From NCBI RefSeq assembly GCF_025725665.1, contig NZ_CP107009.1, positions 4,030,001 to 4,094,000 of the forward strand: a DNA stretch of 64,000 nt. Reading direction: 5' to 3'. Position 1 is the first letter of the stretch; each line of letters starts with the position of its first letter. The translations under genes and the position numbers were made by a program. Positions 18,450-26,007 of the stretch are shown here, in pieces. The stretch comes from Halomonas sp. LR3S48. Lineage in GTDB: Bacteria; Pseudomonadota; Gammaproteobacteria; Pseudomonadales; Halomonadaceae. The notes beneath the pieces are model-generated. The model did no database searches. It saw only the letters and a program-made list of their open reading frames with translations, and had not been told where the DNA came from.

Positions 18450-18761
18450 TTAGGCGGAAATCCCGGTGATCTTGACTTCAGTGAACCACTGACGGTGGCC
18501 CTGACGCTTCATGTGGTGCTTGCGGCGACGGAACTTGATGATGCGGATCTTCTCGCCACGGCCGTGAGAGACGATCTCGGCGGCCACCTTGGCACCGTCG
18601 ACCAGCGGAGCGCCAATGGTCACGTCGTCGCCATCGGCGACCAGCAGCACCTGGTCGAACTCGACGGTTTCGCCGGTCGGAATCTCAAGCTTCTCGAGCT
18701 TGAGCGTCTGGCCTTCTTGAACGCGGTATTGCTTGCCGCCGCTCTTGATTACTGCGTACAT
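18450..18761 (-). CDS. rplU: 50S ribosomal protein L21
   Basis: The 103-residue product starts [18 protein letters not shown] and ends near KITGISA, matching L21, which binds 23S rRNA. The ATG at 18761 is six bases after GGAGAG and gives exactly the E. coli length; ATGs two and seven codons earlier are less well placed. It is the first gene of the rplU-rpmA(-obgE) unit, driven by the promoter at 18866-18894. Confidence 0.97.
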   Translation of the reverse strand: MYAVIKSGGKQYRVQEGQTLKLEKLEIPTGETVEFDQVLLVADGDDVTIGAPLVDGAKVAAEIVSHGRGEKIRIIKFRRRKHHMKRQGHRQWFTEVKITGISA

Positions 18762-18865
18762 GTGCATCTCTCCAGAACTCATCGGGGTTGGCTCTTCGTC
18801 GGCCTGCTTCGAGTGGCGCCCCTTTTGGCAGCCATCTGACAGGGAGCATGATGAGTGGGCCGCGC

Positions 18866-18894
18866 ATTATAACCGCGCCCAGCGTGCCATTCAA
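18866..18894 (-). promoter_or_regulatory. Sigma70-type promoter of rplU-rpmA
   Basis: On the - strand a TTGAAT -35 (18889-18894) and a perfect TATAAT -10 (18866-18871) are separated by 17 bases. The expected start point near 18859 gives an rplU leader of about 100 bases. Confidence 0.85.
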
Positions 18895-18956
18895 GCGGCC
18901 TCTACCCTCACTCTCGACCCGACGCCGCCTCACATCAAGGCTCACCGCAGCACAGC

Positions 18957-18985
18957 TTGACGCCCCCATGGGGGGGCCATAGCAT
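18957..18985 (+). promoter_or_regulatory. Sigma70-type promoter of ispB
   Basis: TTGACG (18957-18962) and TAGCAT (18980-18985) are separated by 17 bases on the + strand, about 65 bases before the ispB ATG. The spacer is a striking C5-AT-G7 palindrome, which may be a protein-binding site or simply promoter spacer. Confidence 0.7.
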
Positions 18986-19051
18986 GACCCGCAACCCAAG
19001 GCCACTAGCCACTGTCCGGCATTCGGCCCAACAGCTCGATGACACCGCCTC

Positions 19052-20059
19052 ATGCCTGCCAACGCTTCTACCAGCCCGACCGACAGCAACGCCTCCGCCT
19101 CGTCGCTCCATGCCGCGGTTGCCGACGATTTCGCCGCGGTCAACCGCACCATCATGGACCAGTTGGCCTCGCGGGTACCGCTGGTGGAAACCATCGGCCA
19201 ATACATCATCGCCAGCGGCGGCAAGCGGCTGCGCCCACTGCTGGTCCTGCTGGCGGCTCGAGCGCTGGGCTACCAAGGCGACAAGCACATCTCGCTGGCC
19301 ACGCTGATCGAATTCATGCACACCTCGACCCTGCTGCACGACGACGTGGTCGACGAATCGCACATGCGCCGCGGCCGCGCCACGGCCAACGACGCCTGGG
19401 GCAACGCCCCCTCGGTGCTGGTGGGCGACTACCTCTATTCTCGCTCCTTCCAGATGATGGTGCAGATTGGTTCGCTCAAGATCATGGACGTGCTCTCCAG
19501 CGCCACTTGCGTCATCGCCGAGGGCGAGGTGCAGCAACTGACCAACGTGGGCAACCCTGACATCGACGAGGCGGTCTATTTCGAGACCATCCAGGGCAAG
19601 ACAGCCATGCTGTTCGAGGCCGCTACCCACAGCGGCGCCATTCTGGCCGAGGCCGACCCACGACAGGAAGCGGCACTACAGTATTACGGTCGTTACCTGG
19701 GTCTGGCGTTCCAGCTCGTCGACGACCTGCTCGACTACCAGGGCGACACCAAGGCCATGGGCAAGAACGTGGGCGACGACCTGGCTGAAGGCAAGCCGAC
19801 TCTGCCGCTGATCCAGGCCATGGCCGCCGGCACCGCCGACCAGGCCAAGACGATTCGTCAGGCCATTCGCCAGGGCGGGCTCGAGCGACTGGACGAGGTG
19901 CTGGCCATCGTGCGCGATACCGGCGCGCTGGACTACACCCGGGCACGGGCGGAGGAGATGTCGGCCAAGGCGCTGGAGCAGCTCGATTTCCTGCCCCCCA
20001 GCCGCTACCGTGACAGCATGGCCGACTTGGCCCGACTCGCCGTTGAGCGCCAGAACTGA
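19052..20059 (+). CDS. ispB: Octaprenyl/polyprenyl diphosphate synthase
   Basis: IspB condenses IPP units onto FPP to make the C40-C45 side chain of ubiquinone. Both aspartate-rich motifs are present: DDVVD at residues 97-101 and DDLLD at 224-228, along with GGKRLRP (57-62) and GEVQQL. The 335 residues match the trans-prenyltransferase family. The N-terminus up to residue 20 is Ser/Thr/Ala-rich and weakly conserved, and there is no clear Shine-Dalgarno site before the ATG, so the start could lie slightly downstream. It is divergent from rplU, the usual context. With ispH it places two isoprenoid genes in the window. Chain length cannot be read reliably. Confidence 0.93.
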   Translation: MPANASTSPTDSNASASSLHAAVADDFAAVNRTIMDQLASRVPLVETIGQYIIASGGKRLRPLLVLLAARALGYQGDKHISLATLIEFMHTSTLLHDDVVDESHMRRGRATANDAWGNAPSVLVGDYLYSRSFQMMVQIGSLKIMDVLSSATCVIAEGEVQQLTNVGNPDIDEAVYFETIQGKTAMLFEAATHSGAILAEADPRQEAALQYYGRYLGLAFQLVDDLLDYQGDTKAMGKNVGDDLAEGKPTLPLIQAMAAGTADQAKTIRQAIRQGGLERLDEVLAIVRDTGALDYTRARAEEMSAKALEQLDFLPPSRYRDSMADLARLAVERQN

Positions 20060-20085
20060 GCGACGCCGAGCCGCCTCCGAGGGAC

Positions 20086-20113
20086 TTGCAAGCACCCCGG
20101 TTTTGCGTATAAT
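20086..20113 (+). promoter_or_regulatory. Promoter of tRNA-Pro
   Basis: TTGCAA (20086-20091) and a perfect TATAAT (20108-20113) are 16 bases apart, 66 bases before the tRNA. The short GC-rich stretch just after the -10 resembles a stringent discriminator, as expected for stable RNA genes. Confidence 0.8.
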
Positions 20114-20179
20114 GCCCATCCGTCGGCTCCAGCAGAGACGGCATCGGGCGGCCTTCAGAGGCAGCTCGAAACGCAGCAA

Positions 20180-20256
20180 CGGAGTATAGCTCAGCTTGGT
20201 AGAGCGCTGCCTTCGGGAGGCAGAGGTCGTAGGTTCGAATCCTGCTACTCCGACCA
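20180..20256 (+). tRNA. tRNA-Pro (anticodon CGG)
   Basis: A 77-base cloverleaf can be drawn: acceptor stem CGGAGTA/TACTCCG, D arm with GCTCAGCTTGGTAGAGC, a 5-bp anticodon stem CTGCC/GGCAG enclosing the loop TTCGGGA (anticodon CGG, reads CCG), T arm with GGTTCGAATCC, and an encoded CCA end. The anticodon loop is the same as that of the E. coli CGG proline tRNA. It has its own promoter and terminator and is monocistronic. Confidence 0.97.
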
Positions 20257-20268
20257 GAGAATTCAGTA

Positions 20269-20306
20269 AAAACCGCCACTTACGGATCATGCCGGGTGGC
20301 GGTTTT
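20269..20306 (+). terminator. Terminator after tRNA-Pro
   Basis: An 11-bp perfect stem (20269-20279 with 20296-20306, AAAACCGCCAC) encloses a 16-base loop and ends with TTTT. It begins 13 bases past the tRNA. Confidence 0.8.
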
Positions 20307-20498
20307 GCGTCGTGAAGCCAGCCGCACGTTTGTCGCCGACTTACCCCCCTCTGACCTCAAGTTCTTCGATCTCCTGCCGATAGCTCGTTTAGAAAGCAGA
20401 GACGTACCTCTCCTGCCTGCGAAGTCAATCATTCGGCCAGCCTTCCGCCACCGCTCGGAGGCGGCCATGTATCACCGCCCACGCACGTGGTCTCCCAT
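20307..20498. other. Intergenic region upstream of the barrel/PBP/GGDEF-EAL operon
   Basis: These 192 bases hold no credible gene. The ATG of the barrel gene has no clear Shine-Dalgarno site, and I could not pick out a convincing -35/-10 pair, so the promoter of the downstream operon is unassigned. Confidence 0.5.
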
Positions 20499-21734
20499 AT
20501 GTCGAGAAAGCTATCTCTTACCCTCCTCACCTCGCTGGTGCTGGCATACGGGCTTCCCCTTGCCGCACAAGCGAATACCCCCTCACTGTCCCTGAATGGC
20601 TTCGGCACACTTGCCGTGGTGCATTCCAGTGAGGGCGAGGCAGATTTCGTTTCGAGCATGCTGATGCCCAGAGGGGCTGGCCATACCAGTGACTGGAGTG
20701 CCGAGGTCGACAGCCGGCTGGGCCTGCAGCTTACCGCTAACCTTACGCCTCGCCTCTCGAGCGTGGTGCAGGCCGTTACCGAGCAGCAGTACGATGGCCA
20801 GTTCAGGCCGGCAATCGAGTGGGCCAACATCAATTTCGATGTGACTCCAGACCTGAGCATGAGAGTCGGCCGCGTCATACTTCCGGTCTTCATGAATTCA
20901 GAGTATCGCAAGGTAGGCTACGCGACGCCCTGGATCCGCCCGCCATTGGAAGTCTATCGCACCATACCGGTTTCCAGCGCTGACGGCGTGGACGTAAGCT
21001 ACCGCACCCATATCGCAAGCGTCACCAACACTCTTCGGGCCACCTATGGGCAAAGTGATTCCACCTTTCCCTACATCGACGCCACGTTGAGCCGAGCCAC
21101 GGCCGAGGCACGCGCCCGGGAAGGGCTTACGGTCAGCAATACCATGGATCATGGCAACGTCAGCGTCTTTGCCGCCTACAGCCATTACCGCCTGACCATC
21201 GAGGAATTCAACCCGCTGTTCGATGCGTTCAGAATGTTTGGCCCCGAAGGCGATGCCATTGCCGATCGCTACAATGTCGATGGCAAGTCATTTGAAGTGA
21301 TCAGCCTGGGGGCACGCTACGATCCCGGCAATTGGTTCGCGATGGGTGAATGGACCCAGACCAGCAGCCGCACCTTCCTGGCAGATAGCCGCGGCTGGTA
21401 CATTTCCGGTGGCTACCGCTTGGGTGCCTTCACGCCCTATCTGACATATGCCGGTCAGCGCATTCTCAGCAAGACGTCCACCCCAGGCCTCTCACAGCCC
21501 GGCAGCGAAGCATTGGATGCGATGCTCAACGCTATGCTTCAGGGGCAGCCACAGCAGAGAAGCGTTTCTGTCGGTGTACGCTGGGATTTCAGCAGCAACA
21601 TGGCAGTCAAGGCCCAGTTCGACCACATGAACCACGAGGGGGGATCGCGCGGCTACCTGGTCAACTCGCAGCCAGGCTTCGAGCCCGGCGGTTCGGTCAA
21701 CTTGTTCAGCCTAGCGCTCGACTTCGTGTTCTGA
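20499..21734 (+). CDS. Putative outer-membrane beta-barrel protein
   Basis: The 411-residue product has a signal peptide (MSRKLSLTLLTSLVLAYGLPLAAQA, cut after about residue 25) and a mature chain of alternating hydrophobic strands rich in Gly, Tyr, Ser and Asn, with no internal hydrophobic helix. It ends in LALDFVF; a terminal Phe preceded by alternating hydrophobics is the usual BAM recognition signal. I do not recognise a named porin family. The next gene, 10 bases on, encodes a small periplasmic PstS-like protein, and that overlaps a membrane c-di-GMP enzyme, so the barrel may be the outer part of a sensing or uptake module (inference). An in-frame GTG four codons upstream is an alternative start. 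Confidence 0.75.
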   Translation: MSRKLSLTLLTSLVLAYGLPLAAQANTPSLSLNGFGTLAVVHSSEGEADFVSSMLMPRGAGHTSDWSAEVDSRLGLQLTANLTPRLSSVVQAVTEQQYDGQFRPAIEWANINFDVTPDLSMRVGRVILPVFMNSEYRKVGYATPWIRPPLEVYRTIPVSSADGVDVSYRTHIASVTNTLRATYGQSDSTFPYIDATLSRATAEARAREGLTVSNTMDHGNVSVFAAYSHYRLTIEEFNPLFDAFRMFGPEGDAIADRYNVDGKSFEVISLGARYDPGNWFAMGEWTQTSSRTFLADSRGWYISGGYRLGAFTPYLTYAGQRILSKTSTPGLSQPGSEALDAMLNAMLQGQPQQRSVSVGVRWDFSSNMAVKAQFDHMNHEGGSRGYLVNSQPGFEPGGSVNLFSLALDFVF

Positions 21735-21744
21735 GGAGACAAGA

Positions 21745-22170
21745 ATGCCTTCGCGACTCACGAAGATCGGCTGCATCCTGCTCCTCGGTTTGGCATCGAG
21801 CCTTGCCCTGGCCGATGCCGTGGTGGTGGTTTCCGCCCAGAGCCCGGTGAGTAACCTCACGCGCAGCGAGCTGACCGACATCTACCTGGGCCGGACCAAC
21901 CGCTTCCCTGGCGGGCAACCCGCCATGCCCGTGGACCAGCACGAGAACTCCCCGGCTTACGTCACGTTCTATCGCAACTATCTGGGCCAGACGCCCGCCC
22001 AGATCAAGATGCATTGGTCGCGCCTGATATTCACCGGCCGCGGCCAGCCACCACGCAGCTTGGCGGATCATCAGACCATGGCCGACTTCGTGGCGGGGCA
22101 GGCCACTGCCATCGGCTATGTGGACGACGCCTACGTTGATGAGCGCCTGCGGGTGGTGACCATTGATTGA
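21745..22170 (+). CDS. Small PstS-like periplasmic substrate-binding domain protein
   Basis: The 141-residue protein has a signal peptide (CILLLGLASSLALADA, cleaved near residue 24) and then VVVSAQSPVSNLTRSELTDIYLGR, FPGGQPAMPVDQ, and ATAIGYVDDAYV, a pattern of the small phosphate-binding-like domain seen in PstS relatives. It is half the size of a true PstS, so it is probably one lobe-like domain rather than a full transport receptor. GAGGAGA stands upstream of the ATG. No ABC transporter genes are nearby; instead it lies between a barrel gene and a GGDEF-EAL gene whose start it overlaps. A ligand-sensing role upstream of c-di-GMP turnover is inferred. Confidence 0.72.
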   Translation: MPSRLTKIGCILLLGLASSLALADAVVVVSAQSPVSNLTRSELTDIYLGRTNRFPGGQPAMPVDQHENSPAYVTFYRNYLGQTPAQIKMHWSRLIFTGRGQPPRSLADHQTMADFVAGQATAIGYVDDAYVDERLRVVTID

Positions 22171-24478
22171 ACCCACCTCGCACGCTGCCACCGCTACGGG
22201 CTCGCCCCTCACCAAGCGGCATTGGATGCATCGCCTCGTCGAGCCCGGCATGCTCTTCACGGGTCTCGCCCTGCTGGCACTGGCAGCCATCTGGCTGGTC
22301 ACGTGGAACCTGACCGCACGTGAGCAGTCGGCTGCTCACCGCCGCGCGGCGGTACTCGCGACGGACATGGCGGAGACCTACGAGGCCCAGGTCGTCCGGG
22401 CGCTGCGCGAGATCGATACCACCCTCAAGCTGGTGCGCTACAGTCTCGACGAACGCCCGCCGCAGGTCGTTCTGGATGAACTGAGCCAGCAGGACATGCT
22501 TCCCCCCACCCTGCTGTTTGAGGTCCGTCTGAGCGATGCCGAGGGCAACATCATCGCCAGCACGCACGGGCCCTCGTACACGGAGGATATTTCACCCGTT
22601 GCCGGGCAGGAGGGCCTGAGGGTCGAACTTCACCATCAGGCCACGTCCGAGCAGGACAGCAAGCTGGCCTTCCACCGAAGCCTGTCTGAAAGCGGGCAAC
22701 AAGAGGCAGGCTGGGTGTCCGTGGTGGTGAATGCGACCTATTTCGTCAGCGGCTACGACATGGACACGCTCGGGGCATTGGGGGCGTTGGCCCTGGCGGG
22801 GGAAGACGACACCTTTCTGGTTCGCCGTACTGGTGAACACATCCATACGGGCGAGCAGATCGACTATGAGAAGCTGCTGGAGGATAACAGTGCACTCGGT
22901 GAGCCCGCCCGGGTAAGCGTCAATGGCTGGGACGGCGTGCGCCGTTACCTGGTGGCCAGGCCGCTGTACGAGTTCCCGATCGCCATCGTCGTCGGTCTCT
23001 CCGAGGAGGAGCAGATGGCCGCCGCCGCTGCACTTCGACACACCTACTATTGGCGCGCGATGCTGGTCAGCATCGTTGCGCTCGCCATGCTGACACTGCT
23101 CGGCCGGCTGAGCCGGAAACTCCGCAGGGCGCAGGCCAAGGTACTCGAAGAACGCCTGGACCACGCCCGTCGTGCCGAATATCTCGCCTTCCACGACAAC
23201 CTGACGGGGTTGCCGAACCGAGCCTATTTCAGCCGTCTGTTGACCAAAGGGATGCAGCACGCTCGCCGCTACGACAAGCAGTTGACGCTGCTCTTTCTCG
23301 ATCTGGACCGATTCAAGGCGATCAACGACTCTCTGGGACATGATGCGGGCGATGAGCTGCTTCGGGAGGTCAGCCGCCGACTTGGCCGCGCAGTGCGGGA
23401 AAGCGATACCGTCGCCCGACTGGGTGGTGACGAGTTCGTCATTCTGCTCCCCGAGATCACGGAGCCGAACCAGATTAACCAGGTTGCCGACAAGATCCTT
23501 GCCTCAGTCAGCACCCCTTTCACTCTGGTGGGTCAGGAGTTTCGTATTACGGTCAGCATCGGCATTGCCCGTTATCCCGCCGATGGCGAGGATGAGCAAA
23601 CCCTGATGAAACACGCCGACGTGGCGATGTATCACGCCAAGGAAGAGGGCAAGAACAACGCCCAGTACTACTCGGAGCAGCTGAAGACGGATTCCCTGGA
23701 GCGCCTGGCTCTCGAGTCGAGCCTGCGCAAGGCGCTGGAGCGCCAGGAGTTCCTGCTTTACTACCAGTCGAAGCTCGATATGGCGACCGGCCGCGTCATC
23801 GGCATGGAGGCGCTGCTTCGCTGGCAACATCCGGAACTCGGGCTGGTACTGCCCAAGCAGTTCATACCGCTGGCGGAAGAAAATGGTCTCATTGTCCCCA
23901 TCGGCCGCTGGGTCATCTACACGGCATGCCGACAGAATGTTGCCTGGCAGAAGGCCGGCTTCCCGGCATTGAGCATGGCGGTCAATCTCTCGGCCCGTCA
24001 GTTCCTCGATGATGGTCTGCTCAGAGACATCAAAGGCGCACTTCAGGCCACCGGCATGGCCCCCGAACTGCTCGAGGTCGAGATCACCGAGAGCATGATG
24101 ATGCAGGACATGCCAAAAGCCGTCAGAGTCCTGCAGGAGCTGAGAGGAATCGGCGTGCGCATCGCGATCGACGACTTCGGCACCGGCTACTCCTCGCTCT
24201 CCAAGCTGCAGGCATTTCCGCTCGACACGATCAAGATAGACGGCTCGTTCATCCATGACCTTCTCGACAATGCCGGCGACAGGAGCCTCACGGAGGCCAT
24301 CATCGATCTCGGCAAGAACCTGGGCCTGACGGTCGTCGCCGAAGGCGTCGAGTCGGCGGCGCATGTGGAATACCTGCGTCGCCATGCTTGCGACCAGATT
24401 CAGGGGTTTTATATGCACGAACCGCAGCCCGCAGACGAAGCCGCGCTGTCGATGAAAAAGTGGTTTTCCCTTCTTTAG
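22163..24478 (+). CDS. Membrane-anchored GGDEF-EAL protein with periplasmic sensor
   Basis: This roughly 771-residue protein has a first membrane helix near residues 29-50, a periplasmic Cache-like region to about 290, a second helix (LVSIVALAMLTLLGRL), then GGDEF and EAL domains. GGDEF is intact at 421-425 with the inhibitory I-site RESD at 412-415. The EAL domain keeps EALLRW (549-551), the EITES, DDFGTGYSSL, KIDGSF and VAEGVES signatures, so both cyclase and phosphodiesterase activities are possible. The start is uncertain: TTG at 22163 overlaps the preceding gene by eight bases, ATG at 22226 would still keep the membrane helix. The two upstream genes encode a barrel and a periplasmic binding protein, suggesting a signal passed from the envelope. 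Confidence 0.85.
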   Translation: MIEPTSHAATATGSPLTKRHWMHRLVEPGMLFTGLALLALAAIWLVTWNLTAREQSAAHRRAAVLATDMAETYEAQVVRALREIDTTLKLVRYSLDERPPQVVLDELSQQDMLPPTLLFEVRLSDAEGNIIASTHGPSYTEDISPVAGQEGLRVELHHQATSEQDSKLAFHRSLSESGQQEAGWVSVVVNATYFVSGYDMDTLGALGALALAGEDDTFLVRRTGEHIHTGEQIDYEKLLEDNSALGEPARVSVNGWDGVRRYLVARPLYEFPIAIVVGLSEEEQMAAAAALRHTYYWRAMLVSIVALAMLTLLGRLSRKLRRAQAKVLEERLDHARRAEYLAFHDNLTGLPNRAYFSRLLTKGMQHARRYDKQLTLLFLDLDRFKAINDSLGHDAGDELLREVSRRLGRAVRESDTVARLGGDEFVILLPEITEPNQINQVADKILASVSTPFTLVGQEFRITVSIGIARYPADGEDEQTLMKHADVAMYHAKEEGKNNAQYYSEQLKTDSLERLALESSLRKALERQEFLLYYQSKLDMATGRVIGMEALLRWQHPELGLVLPKQFIPLAEENGLIVPIGRWVIYTACRQNVAWQKAGFPALSMAVNLSARQFLDDGLLRDIKGALQATGMAPELLEVEITESMMMQDMPKAVRVLQELRGIGVRIAIDDFGTGYSSLSKLQAFPLDTIKIDGSFIHDLLDNAGDRSLTEAIIDLGKNLGLTVVAEGVESAAHVEYLRRHACDQIQGFYMHEPQPADEAALSMKKWFSLL

Positions 24479-24640
24479 CCTGTCATCCCCAACTTCGGCG
24501 TGAACGTGCTGCGAAAAGACGCTATGCTCCGCGACCGAGGGGTCGCCACCGTCCCTTTTGATGCAAGATTCGGCCAAGCGATCATACAAAAGACATAAGA
24601 AACTTGCCCTGGAACAAGTCCACTCGTAGGGAGGGTGCTC

Positions 24641-25972
24641 GTGGAGAATAGCGAGCTTGCAACTGCGCATGGCAGCGCCGGCATTGCTGCTGCCATGCCC
24701 GGCCCCCACTGCTCCAGCAACGATATCGATACACTGCGAGCCAAGTTCTATCAACTCTACATTGCCGTGGAGCAGAGCCCGGCCGCGACCGCGATTACCG
24801 ATACCGAGGGGCGCATCGAGTACGTCAACCAGCGCTTTCTCGAGGTGACCGGTTATTCCCGCGAAGAACTGGTCGGCAAGACACCGGCCATGATCCAGTC
24901 GGGCCTGACGCCCGAGATCGTCTATCGCGACCTGTGGCAAACCCTGCGCAGCGGACAGGTCTGGCGCGGCGAGCTGCAGAACCGCAAGAAGAGCGGCGAA
25001 CTCTACTGGGAAGCCGAAACCATCACGCCGGTGCGCAACGATGCCGGTGAGATCGTACGCTTCGTGGCGGTGAAAGAGGACATCACCGAGCGCAAGCGTC
25101 AGGAGGAGGAGCTGCGGCTTCTCGCCAGCGTATTCCAGACCGGCCAGGCCACCCTGATCACCGATCCGGAGATGCGCATCGAGAGAGTCAACCAGGCCTT
25201 CACCGACATCACCGGTTATCTCCCGGAAGAGGTGATCGGCCACACGCCACGGTTGTTCAAGTCTGGCCGGCATGACAAGGCGTTCTACGCGCGGCTGTGG
25301 CAGGACGTACGCGAGACCGGCCACTGGCAAGGCGAGATCTGGAACCGCAACAGGTACGGCGAAATCTATCCGCTGTGGCAATCAATAACGGTTGTCCATG
25401 ACGAGGCAGGCAACATCCGCCACTTCATCGCGGTGTTCCACAACATCGCCGAACGCAAGCGCCTGGAGCAGGAGCTGGAACAGCAGGCCACCCGCGACCA
25501 CCTGACCGGGGCGCATAACCGCCGCGCCTTCGATGCCGCCATGCGCAAGGCAATCCGGCAGGCCGAACGCAGCGACAATACCTTCTCGCTGCTGCTTTTC
25601 GATATCGACCTGTTCAAATCGGTCAACGACCAGCATGGCCACGATACCGGCGATATCATTCTCAAGCGTTTGGCCTTGCTGGTAGGCAAGACCCTGCGCA
25701 GTACCGACCTGCTGGCCCGCTGGGGTGGCGAGGAGTTTGCCATCCTGCTGCAGGACACGTCCGCCCAGGGGGCGTCGATATTCGCCGAGCGCCTGCGCCA
25801 GCAGGTGGCCGAGACCCGCCTGCACGGGCTCGCCGTCACCATCAGCTTGGGCATCGCCGAGTACCGGCGAGGCGAAAGCCCCGAAGAGATGCTGGCCCGC
25901 GCCGACGGCGCCCTTTACCGGGCCAAGCGGGCGGGACGCAACCGAGTGGGCATCGCCGAGACCCATGCTTGA
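24641..25972 (+). CDS. PAS-PAS-GGDEF diguanylate cyclase
   Basis: The 443-residue soluble protein has two PAS domains in tandem (first about residues 40-150, second about 165-275, each with an ITERKR/IAERKR-type PAC end), then a GGDEF domain. The active site is GGEEF at 362-366 with an intact I-site RSTD at 353-356, so it should make c-di-GMP with product inhibition. The PAS sequences have GKTPAMIQSG and GHTPRLFKSG in place of the LOV Cys motif, so it is not a flavin-Cys photoreceptor. I choose GTG at 24641 as start because AGGGAGG lies six bases upstream; a GTG two codons earlier sits on top of that site. It is on the same strand as the previous gene, 162 bases later, so may have its own promoter. 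Confidence 0.87.
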   Translation: MENSELATAHGSAGIAAAMPGPHCSSNDIDTLRAKFYQLYIAVEQSPAATAITDTEGRIEYVNQRFLEVTGYSREELVGKTPAMIQSGLTPEIVYRDLWQTLRSGQVWRGELQNRKKSGELYWEAETITPVRNDAGEIVRFVAVKEDITERKRQEEELRLLASVFQTGQATLITDPEMRIERVNQAFTDITGYLPEEVIGHTPRLFKSGRHDKAFYARLWQDVRETGHWQGEIWNRNRYGEIYPLWQSITVVHDEAGNIRHFIAVFHNIAERKRLEQELEQQATRDHLTGAHNRRAFDAAMRKAIRQAERSDNTFSLLLFDIDLFKSVNDQHGHDTGDIILKRLALLVGKTLRSTDLLARWGGEEFAILLQDTSAQGASIFAERLRQQVAETRLHGLAVTISLGIAEYRRGESPEEMLARADGALYRAKRAGRNRVGIAETHA

Positions 25973-26007
25973 GCGCAGCAGTTGGACGACGCCACACGCC
26001 CCGCAAC

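Noticed and set aside
20256..20498. An attachment site or integrated element downstream of tRNA-Pro
   Set aside because: No integrase and no second copy of the tRNA 3' end were seen; the flanking genes look chromosomal.
21745..22170. A phosphate ABC transporter (pst) operon
   Set aside because: The protein is half the size of PstS and no permease or ATPase gene is near.
24641..25972. LOV photoreceptor domain as partner of the LitR-type regulator
   Set aside because: Both PAS domains lack the GxNCRFLQ cysteine motif; residues at that place are GKTPAMIQSG and GHTPRLFKSG.
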